The position numbers and the translations under genes were made by a program. A DNA stretch of 22,851 nt from a virus. Of the stretch, positions 8,832-14,918 are shown in pieces. The stretch spans positions 1 through 22,851 of IMG/VR virus record IMGVR_UViG_3300028025_001665. One strand, written 5' to 3'. The notes beneath the pieces are model-generated. The model searched no databases. It saw nothing but the letters and a program-made list of their open reading frames with translations, and was not told the DNA's origin. Each line of letters starts with the position of its first letter. The stretch's first letter is position 1.

Positions 8832-9082
8832 TAGAAATCTATTTTGTACTCTGTTGAGATTGGCATATTAGCCGAGAAGTTTTTCCAACAAACAATCGCG
8901 CCGTCCTGCATGATCCAAATAGAGATTGATCCATCATCATTCTTGATAATAGACTCGATCTCATACTCGTCTCGGAGAACGCGTTGTCCTACAACGTAGT
9001 GCATGCACTTCATGTAGTCAGGACCAACTGATATCTTTCTAATTAAATTCACCTGTTTGAAGGTTAACTTGTACGTCACCAT
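8831..9082 (-). CDS. Conserved small phage protein, function unknown
   Basis: The core (from about 9013 to the stop) reads MHYVVGQRVL…YEIESIIKNDDGSISIWIMQDGAIVCWKNFSANMP, a compact beta-rich pattern I recall from uncharacterised proteins beside terminases in environmental Bacteroidota phages. The start is uncertain. The ATG at 9082 (83 residues) has an AGGAGG 15 bases upstream but overlaps the previous gene by 44 bases. A GTG at 9052 overlaps by 14 bases, like neighbouring junctions, and an ATG at 9013 avoids overlap. The longest frame (ATG at 9136) overlaps by 98 bases and is unlikely. The stop shares a base with the next ATG. No function can be assigned. Confidence 0.65.
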   Translation of the reverse strand: MVTYKLTFKQVNLIRKISVGPDYMKCMHYVVGQRVLRDEYEIESIIKNDDGSISIWIMQDGAIVCWKNFSANMPISTEYKIDF

Positions 9083-9278
9083 ACTCGTTGTAGATCTCCT
9101 CCTGAACGGAAGATAGGTCGTGAGCAGCGATTTCAATGTTAGCCATTGACTGAGCCTTTTGAACTTTCAAACGCTCGAAATTAATCTCGATGTCTGCAAT
9201 GTTAAACTTAAGGTCTCTGAATTTTCTGTTAGCATCGATCAATCGATCTAGCTGTTCTTGTTTGATTTTTTTTGCCAT
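9039..9278 (-). CDS. Small coiled-coil protein, function unknown
   Basis: This 79-residue protein is almost entirely helical, with a heptad-like pattern from about residue 5 to 68 (for example LDRLIDANRKFRDLKFNIAD and EIAAHDLSSVQEEIYNEYGD) and a short tail. It begins with ATG after an A/T-rich leader and is the first gene of the block A run that continues into terminase and head genes. No enzymatic motif, signal peptide or membrane segment is visible. Small coiled-coil proteins of this sort can be assembly chaperones or structural parts, but nothing here decides the matter. Confidence 0.7.
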   Translation of the reverse strand: MAKKIKQEQLDRLIDANRKFRDLKFNIADIEINFERLKVQKAQSMANIEIAAHDLSSVQEEIYNEYGDVQVNLQTGEFN

Positions 9279-9289
9279 TAGATTTTATT

Positions 9290-9691
9290 TTATAAAGATA
9301 TGTACCAAGTTGCGTTGGCGTGATTATATTGGAAACACACTGGTGTGTTTGCTGTTAATGCAGATGGAGCTCCTACTATTGTAGCTCCTGGAGATATCCA
9401 TGTAGTTGACCCTCGAGTAATTGTTGCCATAAGTACATATTTAGCTCCGTTTAAATTTGAATTAGATGCAGGAAGATAAATTGTAAATGTTGCGCCTGCT
9501 GTTCCTGTAAAGTATGTATTGGTTTTAATAACTGTATAAGAAGTTAACGCATCATTAGTAACAATTTGAGGTGTAGCATTCAATGCCAATAAAGCTTGTA
9601 CATTAAAGTTCTTTTGAGCTCCTGCCTCATCAGTACCAAATACTGTGCAATCTACATTTGGCGCTACTACGTTATAGTTATTTACTTTCAT
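9290..9691 (-). CDS. Small beta-rich protein, possible virion decoration or fibre component
   Basis: This 133-residue protein is rich in Thr, Ala, Asn and hydrophobic beta-branched residues, with alternating segments such as GTAGATFTIYLP and TWISPGATIVGAPSALTAN. The pattern suggests a beta-sandwich or fibre-tip domain. There is no signal peptide. It lies between the endolysin gene and the small genes before terminase. The composition resembles Bacteroidota phage fibre proteins, so a role as a decoration or receptor-binding accessory is plausible, but I recognise no defined family. The ATG at 9691 follows the endolysin stop by 22 bases. Confidence 0.75.
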   Translation of the reverse strand: MKVNNYNVVAPNVDCTVFGTDEAGAQKNFNVQALLALNATPQIVTNDALTSYTVIKTNTYFTGTAGATFTIYLPASNSNLNGAKYVLMATITRGSTTWISPGATIVGAPSALTANTPVCFQYNHANATWYISL

Positions 9692-9713
9692 ATCACAAAT
9701 TTACTAAAAATAA

Positions 9714-10286
9714 TTAAGGTCTGAACGTTTTATTATAATCCGATAATCGGTTCAACCATCCCTTGAGAAATTTCGCGTTCTTAGATCCCGGCCGACCAAT
9801 CGCTTTGAAGAATCGTTCGCGCTCTGCTATCAGTGCGTCAAACAACTTTGTTGGATTGATAGAATTTGCGGCCTTAATCGTATTATTTCCGATTATCCCA
9901 TCTTTATCTACCATAACTCCACAGTTAAGTATAGCTCGCTGCAATGTCATACCGGCCTGCTTAACACCACTTCCCCATGCGACACCTGTCACAATTATTG
10001 CAATATTTGTGACTTTAAACTGATCACCTTTAACACCATCCCAATAACCTTTCTTGAACACTTTGAACCAGTTCTCGTCAGACATATTAAAGAAATCGTC
10101 GTCGTTGTCCTTACCGAAGTACTGAACCCATGCAGCGTAAGTGATCCCCATGTTTGTATGGTAACCTGACTTTCCCTTGTAAGGGGTTGGACATGGATAG
10201 CTAGATGCTGAGTCGGATGTATCTCTAGATAGGCCGCCCTCCCATTTCTTTGTAAAGGCAATATATTTTTTGATTAGCTCTTCCAT
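9714..10286 (-). CDS. Endolysin, glycoside hydrolase family 108-type muramidase
   Basis: This 190-residue protein degrades host peptidoglycan at lysis. The N-terminus carries KWEGGLSRD, in which Glu16 of the E-G-G motif is the expected catalytic acid of the family 108 (N-acetylmuramidase) fold. NMGITYAAW follows at about 46-54. The C-terminal half contains LQRAILNCG and DGIIGNNTIKAAN (about 116-142), matching the peptidoglycan-binding region usually joined to this catalytic domain. The length fits the family. There is no signal peptide, so it should depend on the holin encoded immediately upstream, whose stop overlaps its start by 13 bases. Confidence 0.92.
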   Translation of the reverse strand: MEELIKKYIAFTKKWEGGLSRDTSDSASSYPCPTPYKGKSGYHTNMGITYAAWVQYFGKDNDDDFFNMSDENWFKVFKKGYWDGVKGDQFKVTNIAIIVTGVAWGSGVKQAGMTLQRAILNCGVMVDKDGIIGNNTIKAANSINPTKLFDALIAERERFFKAIGRPGSKNAKFLKGWLNRLSDYNKTFRP

Positions 10287-10726
10287 TTGTCGCTCTCATT
10301 TTTAAGCCCTGTGATGAAGTCCCTGAATGATTTTAGCATATCCTTTCCGGTAACATCCTTATAGCTCTCGTTCATGCTCTTTACTTCAATGAATACAAAG
10401 AATAATGCAACAGCTTTAGTGAGCAATAACTCTATCGATATGAAGTGAGATATGATGTCGCCTGCGATGAATCTCTCTACCAAGTAGAAGAATGCAATTG
10501 ATCCAGCATATATACCACACTTAACGCCTGTAGCAAGTGCCTTTGTACTTTGAATGATGTCGCCTATCTTAGCTGATGATCCTTCTTTTCGTCTGCTCTG
10601 AACAGATCTCCAAATACCAAAACCGAAGTCAAACCCTATAGAAATTAATGCTATTGTGACCAATGGGCCAATTGGCGCAAATAGCGTGATAAAGCTTGAC
10701 AAAATGATTACGGTGTTGGTTTTCAT
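10274..10726 (-). CDS. Holin-like membrane protein
   Basis: This 150-residue protein has three or four hydrophobic segments: two near the N-terminus (about 5-35), one about 75-90 (GIYAGSIAFFYLVERF), and one about 98-116 (LLLTKAVALFFVFIE). A positively charged loop (RSVQSRRKEG) separates the first pair from the rest, and the C-terminal 35 residues are charged and soluble. The EVKSMNESYKDVTGKD segment after the last helix is typical of Bacteroidota phage holins as I recall them. Its start overlaps the spanin stop as ATGA and its end overlaps the endolysin start, placing it in the centre of a three-gene lysis cassette. Holins time lysis by opening the inner membrane. Confidence 0.85.
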   Translation of the reverse strand: MKTNTVIILSSFITLFAPIGPLVTIALISIGFDFGFGIWRSVQSRRKEGSSAKIGDIIQSTKALATGVKCGIYAGSIAFFYLVERFIAGDIISHFISIELLLTKAVALFFVFIEVKSMNESYKDVTGKDMLKSFRDFITGLKNESDKWKS

Positions 10727-11151
10727 ATCGATATTTTAATTACTCTATACCCCGTATAGAGTATAACAAAGATAATCAAAAAAGCTAAAATGTTGTTGAC
10801 TAGCTTCTTCCAAAACGGATACTTCTCGTAGTACTTAACTGGTATCTTTCTATCTACAATTTTCGTGATGTAAATAGGATCACATTTCCCTTGGATGTAT
10901 ACCTTCTTCTCTTTTGGAACATACCATGTCTTAACAGTGATTCTATCTTTAGATATGACCACTGTATCGATAAGCTCCTTTAACGTCACCACAGTGTCCG
11001 TATGGACCTCAGGGACGTACAAGGTGATGGTATCACGAATGGTGATAGTATCTGAAGTGATCAAATAAGGATACTTCTCGATTAATCGGTTAAACCTCTT
11101 CGTCGGACTGCACGCTGTCAGCAGGAGCATTATTATTACTAGATGCTTCAT
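10723..11151 (-). CDS. Single-chain spanin (u-spanin): lipoprotein with C-terminal membrane helix
   Basis: This 142-residue protein would join the outer and inner membranes and fuse them at lysis. It starts with a lipoprotein signal, MKHLVIIMLLLTAC, with Cys14 as the predicted lipidation site. Residues about 25-110 alternate in a beta-strand pattern rich in Thr, Val, Asp and Ile, suiting a periplasmic domain. A single membrane helix (about 117-135, NILAFLIIFVILYTGY) follows, then a short basic tail. A lipobox at one end and an inner-membrane anchor at the other is the defining layout of a unimolecular spanin, as in phage T1 gp11. Its place directly before holin and endolysin supports the call. 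I found no separate Rz gene. Confidence 0.82.
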   Translation of the reverse strand: MKHLVIIMLLLTACSPTKRFNRLIEKYPYLITSDTITIRDTITLYVPEVHTDTVVTLKELIDTVVISKDRITVKTWYVPKEKKVYIQGKCDPIYITKIVDRKIPVKYYEKYPFWKKLVNNILAFLIIFVILYTGYRVIKISI

Positions 11152-11245
11152 TTAAAATGTTTAGTAATGAGATAGCAAACTTACCCGGCATCTCACCGAT
11201 AAGTACTTCGATTTGCTTTACTTGTTCTTGATTTAATTGGATCAT
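11090..11245 (-). CDS. 51-residue protein overlapping the spanin gene, function unknown
   Basis: I found this small frame by translating the gap between the 89-residue gene and the spanin. It starts with ATG at 11245 (MIQLNQEQVKQIEVLIGEM) and stops at TAA at 11090, overlapping the first 62 bases of the spanin gene in another frame. The N-terminal 32 residues look like one amphipathic helical unit with a GEMPGKFAISLLNIL segment; the last 19 are Asn/Ala/Asp-rich. It fills what would otherwise be a 114-base gap in a packed operon, and similar small proteins beginning MIxLxxEQ are, as I recall, frequent before phage lysis genes in Bacteroidota. No function can be given. Confidence 0.6.
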   Translation of the reverse strand: MIQLNQEQVKQIEVLIGEMPGKFAISLLNILNEASSNNNAPADSVQSDEEV

Positions 11246-11265
11246 AATATAATTTTTTTGCTAAT

Positions 11266-11535
11266 TTACGAAATAATTGTAACTCCGATTGCTTCAGCAA
11301 CGTACTCGTTTACTACCGAGTTATCACGTCCCCATTCAGCGAATTGTTCTTCCGTCATTTGGTAGCGTCCATCGGTTAAGATTTTGCCCTCATCGGTAAG
11401 CAATCGGTAATAGGTACTTGCGGTTGTAGCATCCGTTAAAAATGCTTCTACTAGTACTGTTAAGAATGTTGCAGTACCTTCGTTAAGTGGATATACGATT
11501 GGTTGAATCGCTACTCCGTTTGTGTTTGTTTCCAT
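11266..11535 (-). CDS. Small phage protein downstream of tail fibre, function unknown
   Basis: This 89-residue protein starts with ATG two bases from the homing endonuclease stop. The central part, AFLTDATTASTYYRLLTDEGKILTDG, is followed by RYQMTEEQFAEWGRDNSVVNEYVAEAIGV. The second half resembles short proteins encoded next to tail fibre genes in Bacteroidota phages. There is no signal sequence or membrane helix. If the endonuclease gene is an insertion, this gene originally followed the fibre directly, so it may be a fibre-associated or assembly protein. That is inference from position. Confidence 0.72.
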   Translation of the reverse strand: METNTNGVAIQPIVYPLNEGTATFLTVLVEAFLTDATTASTYYRLLTDEGKILTDGRYQMTEEQFAEWGRDNSVVNEYVAEAIGVTIIS

Positions 11536-11536
11536 A

Positions 11537-12097
11537 TTATAGTTTTACTAAATTATTTACTTTATTTAAAAATGAATCTACTTGCTCGCCAAATAGAAAC
11601 TTATATCCTTTTACGTTATAAAAACCCATGCTCTTGCAGGACTTTTGTATGTCTTTAGGTCCACAAGAAATCGCCTTAGCTGCGTCTGTGATTGAATCAT
11701 ATTTAGCTACTAAAAACATATTGTCTCTTGTGTACATATATACAGGCTTAACTTTACCAATAAGTCTTTGATAGTCTGAAATTTTCTTTTTATATTCATC
11801 TGTTCTTACTACTCCTTTAGGACTACAACCTTCCCTGCACATATTGCAACAAAGCTCATTGTCTACGTGTTCAAATAAATATTTTGTCTCTATTGAATTT
11901 AATTCCTCTTTTGAGCATTCGTGTATTACTTCAAATTTAGGCTCTCCATATTTATTAAAACAATTTTGAAGCCTGCTATTTGAATGAATTCCTTTTGTTA
12001 ACTCTCTTTTGTGTTGAGTGAATCTTCTATTTGTATCTACCGCTTGACCTATGTAATAATGATTATTACTAAATGTCATTTTATATATTCCTATCAT
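11537..12097 (-). CDS. GIY-YIG homing endonuclease with NUMOD-like DNA-binding region
   Basis: This is a selfish endonuclease gene rather than a virion component. I start it at the ATG at 12097, which overlaps the fibre stop as ATGA and places the GIY motif at residues 3-5; the protein is 186 residues. The catalytic domain shows GIYKMT, YYIGQ (14-18), the Arg-bearing NRRFTQHK (23-30) and a Glu-bearing SIETKYLFE. A Cys-rich stretch (CCNMCREGC), an SPKG…EYKKKISDYQR segment, and a repeat-like SITDAAKAISCGPKDIQKSC region follow, matching the modular NUMOD DNA-binding elements of phage homing endonucleases. It probably targets a fibre or lysis-region sequence in related phages. I see no intron around it. 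Confidence 0.9.
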   Translation of the reverse strand: MIGIYKMTFSNNHYYIGQAVDTNRRFTQHKRELTKGIHSNSRLQNCFNKYGEPKFEVIHECSKEELNSIETKYLFEHVDNELCCNMCREGCSPKGVVRTDEYKKKISDYQRLIGKVKPVYMYTRDNMFLVAKYDSITDAAKAISCGPKDIQKSCKSMGFYNVKGYKFLFGEQVDSFLNKVNNLVKL

Positions 12098-13710
12098 AAT
12101 AGCAATGCCCAACCTGTTGATTTGTAAATATAAAGACCTTCTGTTCCATCAGTTTGATAAACCTGAAGCCCAACAGCTGGAGAGGCAATAGCGGTACGCT
12201 GTGCTTGAGTTTGTCGTGGGGGTAAAAAGCCTTTTGTCGTAGAGTCCGCTTGTAATATTGCTGAAGCTACCGTATTTGCGTTTGTTCCTACTCTTAAAAA
12301 TGTGCTTATTGATACTGCACCTCCAAAATGATTTCTATCGTTTATCGTATTGTAAAATGCACCATTAAAAAATAATTGAGTTCCTCCAACTGTCAACGCT
12401 CCACTCACCCTCGCAGTACCATTAACGTCAAGTTGGTATCCTGCGTCTGTGGTGGTGTTGATTAGGACGTTGCCCGTTGCTGACTTTAATCTCATTGCAG
12501 TTGTAGCACCTGCGGCAACACGAAATAAAATATCATTTGCACCATCCAAATAAGTGTTGTTATCACTAAACATTTGTAGAATGGTAAAAGCTGCACCTCC
12601 CGTATATCTTGAGCGAATACCTTGAGCATTGGAAAGTTGAATAGCACCCGAAACAATTTCTAGTTTTTCAGATGGTGATGAAGTTCCCACACCTAAACGA
12701 GCATTCGTATTATCCCAAAACAAATTAGCCGATTCGCTCACCACATTTCCCGTACCTTCAAACAATACCCGTCCAACTGTACCCGAAGTGATTGCAGTCG
12801 TACCGATTGTGATTCCTGTTGAAATTGTGAACGTTCTGTTCGCGGTTAAATCTTGAGTAACGCCGTTAATTGTTAGCGTTCTAGAATCCGGAACCGGTGT
12901 GAATCCAAGTGCGTTTTGTTTACCGTTGAAAATTGTCCAATCCGCCGCGGAAAGATAGCCATCAACGGCCGTTGTAGCTTGCGGAATTGAAAGGGTTCGA
13001 TCCGCTGTTAAATCCCCGCCACCGGTCAAAGGTGCGGTTGTGGAAATTGTGCGCGTTTTTGGAGTTAATCCGCTTAAATCTTGATCCCCTGTATTGGATC
13101 CGGAAAGCGTTGTAATTCCAAGTTTTGTTTTTATTGAGGCCGTCGTTTCGTCCCCTGTATTTGTCCCGCTGTTGATTCCGGTAATGTCCGAAGTCAAGGC
13201 GATTGTTCCGCTTTGATTAGGTAAATAATGATCGCGCGTTTGAGTTAACAAAGTCAAAAATAAATTTGATTGAATTGTATCGGTTAAATGCAATTGCAAA
13301 AATCCATCCTCAACAACAAAAAGTTTGTGGCCGTCCGCGTCCTCAATATGAAAGTTTCCATCCGTGTAATGAATGGAGCCAAAGTTTCCATTTGGTTCGT
13401 CATAAAGGAAAATCTTTCGAACGCTTAAATCGTGCTCGCCGAGATTAACGTCCTGAGTTGCGCCCGAATAAGGAACTAAATCATCGAGCGCGTTTTGTAA
13501 ATCTGTTTGATCCGCAAGTGTTCCCGTAATATCGCCCCAATTAACAGCAACAGCCGCGCCAAGTTCAACGTAAGCATTTGAAGTATTGTTCCAATAATAC
13601 GCAACGTTCGCCGTTTGATCAATGTAAATAACGCGAGTTTTTCCAAGCGCTGGGAATTGCGATCTGTTTACAAATGGGCTTACTTGCGTAGGTATGTTTA
13701 TGTTACTCAT
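12094..13710 (-). CDS. Tail fibre / receptor-binding protein, possibly chimeric
   Basis: This 538-residue protein would recognise the host surface. The start is the ATG at 13710, overlapping the upstream stop as ATGA; a longer frame starts with TTG. The N-terminus (to about 60) includes RVIYIDQTANVAYYWNN, a virion-anchor type seen in Bacteroidota fibres. The middle holds repeat-like motifs: SGTNTGD, SGSNTGD, LTGGGDLTADRTL, DGYLSAADWTIFNGKQNAL and NGVTQDLTANRTFTIS. The C-terminal half has LFWDNTNARLGVGTSSPSEKL, INTTTDAGYQLDVNGTARV and ADSTTKGFLPPRQTQAQR, which recur in fibre tips of Bacteroidota phages and serve trimerisation or as a tip domain. Codon texture appears to change near 12800, with GCG/CCG-rich codons before it and fewer after. 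Confidence 0.85.
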   Translation of the reverse strand: MSNINIPTQVSPFVNRSQFPALGKTRVIYIDQTANVAYYWNNTSNAYVELGAAVAVNWGDITGTLADQTDLQNALDDLVPYSGATQDVNLGEHDLSVRKIFLYDEPNGNFGSIHYTDGNFHIEDADGHKLFVVEDGFLQLHLTDTIQSNLFLTLLTQTRDHYLPNQSGTIALTSDITGINSGTNTGDETTASIKTKLGITTLSGSNTGDQDLSGLTPKTRTISTTAPLTGGGDLTADRTLSIPQATTAVDGYLSAADWTIFNGKQNALGFTPVPDSRTLTINGVTQDLTANRTFTISTGITIGTTAITSGTVGRVLFEGTGNVVSESANLFWDNTNARLGVGTSSPSEKLEIVSGAIQLSNAQGIRSRYTGGAAFTILQMFSDNNTYLDGANDILFRVAAGATTAMRLKSATGNVLINTTTDAGYQLDVNGTARVSGALTVGGTQLFFNGAFYNTINDRNHFGGAVSISTFLRVGTNANTVASAILQADSTTKGFLPPRQTQAQRTAIASPAVGLQVYQTDGTEGLYIYKSTGWALLL

Positions 13711-14363
13711 GTCCAATTTATGTTAATCTCAAAGTCCTCCATTGCCGGGACCTCGATTGTTTCCTGTAATTCATCCTCAACAAAAACGTTGATTGTTTGA
13801 TCCTCCAAAGTATAACTTGATCCGCTTTCGATTAACTCCGAAAATGATTGATTTGAATTAGTTACCAGGGCCGGAGGACATGGCTCAATTTCTGAGCTCG
13901 CGCCGTTTTCAAAATCGTAAGATCCGAAAGGAATATCACACCAATTTTGCAGGTCAAAAATGTTTGCCGTTAAATTCATGGACCAACCCGCGACAACGTC
14001 CTGAGATCGCTCGACAAATGGCTCCGTTGAATGCTGAGCATCGAGCGTTAAATCCTCAAATCTTTCCTGGCGTAATGTAATGTCAATATCTCGTAAGATT
14101 TGCAAACAATCCGAATGAACTTCAATGATGCTTCGATTTGAATCGAAAATATATTTATCACAAACGGTAATCGTCATTGAAAGATTGACCGTTTTTTCAT
14201 TCATTGATCCAGGTGAAAGCATCACATTAAGCAATGGATAATTTGCCGGGGTTTCCTGGTTTAAAGCGCTGAGAAAATCACCGAAAAAAAAGCCGTTAAT
14301 TTGCTTATGCTGTTGGGCAATTATCGCAAATTCTTTGACTAGCTGATTTATCGTTAATTCCAT
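13707..14363 (-). CDS. Probable tail terminator / neck protein (block B)
   Basis: This 218-residue protein follows the connector gene and precedes the fibre. The N-terminal 160 residues contain a helix (LVKEFAIIAQQHKQINGFFFGD) and then a beta-rich domain with VNLSMTITVCDKYIFDSN and a SDCLQILRDID helix, a layout I recall in short 'minor tail' or tail-terminator proteins of Bacteroidota phages. The last 50 residues (VFVEDELQETIEVPAMEDFEININW) look like an added small beta domain. The function is inferred from layout and location between head-tail connector and fibre genes. Confidence 0.7.
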   Translation of the reverse strand: MELTINQLVKEFAIIAQQHKQINGFFFGDFLSALNQETPANYPLLNVMLSPGSMNEKTVNLSMTITVCDKYIFDSNRSIIEVHSDCLQILRDIDITLRQERFEDLTLDAQHSTEPFVERSQDVVAGWSMNLTANIFDLQNWCDIPFGSYDFENGASSEIEPCPPALVTNSNQSFSELIESGSSYTLEDQTINVFVEDELQETIEVPAMEDFEININWT

Positions 14364-14411
14364 TTAAGTAACTCTTTAATTTTTCAATCGTTAGGGCGCT
14401 CGGCTTGTAAT

Positions 14412-14915
14412 TTACACGATCCAATTTTTTCGGAATCCCCTTTTCTCTTTCAATACGTTTTCCTTGTTGCATTCGCAATCTGTATATAGTGGATAATCGT
14501 TTCCGTTATCATCTTTCAAAAATCCGATTAATCTTTCTTTGTAAAAATACGCATCTTTTCTCAGGCGGTCCCGCATTGGATTGCGTTGCTCGTTTGACAT
14601 GGCTTGCAAATTTGCATCCTGCAAAAATCCGGTTGCCTTGTTTGTGATCTTTTCGGTTGTGTAATCGATCATCCTGTAATCAACAAACGCGATCAAGGCC
14701 GGTAAAACGTACTCATCCATCAAAAGCAAAGTTTCCGGAGTGAAAGTATTTGTTTGCACCCTGTTTAATAGGTCCCTAAAAAGACATGTTCCGAGGGCCG
14801 TTTGTATGTGGATGTCCTGGCTTCGCGCGATTGCAACGGTTATTGTTTTCGCGTCAACATTTCCATGCGTTAAACCGCGTCGGATTACCTCCTCAACTGA
14901 TATTAGATAATTCAT
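14412..14915 (-). CDS. Head-tail connector-like protein (block B)
   Basis: This 167-residue, largely helical protein begins 3 bases after the portal stop. It contains SQDIHIQTALGTCLFRDLL (about 31-49) and MDEYVLPALIAFVDYRMIDY (about 66-85), both characteristic, as I recall, of a Bacteroidota phage family of adaptor proteins (DUF6712-like). These are structurally similar to the head-tail connectors that bind below the portal and extend the DNA channel. The C-terminus (YTDCECNKENVLKEKRGFRKN) is charged and contains two Cys. Its position between portal and the putative tail terminator is canonical. Confidence 0.78.
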   Translation of the reverse strand: MNYLISVEEVIRRGLTHGNVDAKTITVAIARSQDIHIQTALGTCLFRDLLNRVQTNTFTPETLLLMDEYVLPALIAFVDYRMIDYTTEKITNKATGFLQDANLQAMSNEQRNPMRDRLRKDAYFYKERLIGFLKDDNGNDYPLYTDCECNKENVLKEKRGFRKNWIV

Positions 14916-14918
14916 TTT

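Noticed and set aside
9995-10261. Minus-strand 88-residue frame inside the endolysin
   Set aside because: It is an alternate frame of the muramidase gene, whose own frame has the E-G-G catalytic motif and a full domain.
12800-13210. Repeated SGTNTGD/SGSNTGD and LTADRTL/LTANRTF motifs as a DNA repeat or CRISPR-like array
   Set aside because: The similarity is at the protein level with irregular spacing and differing DNA, as expected of fibre repeats.
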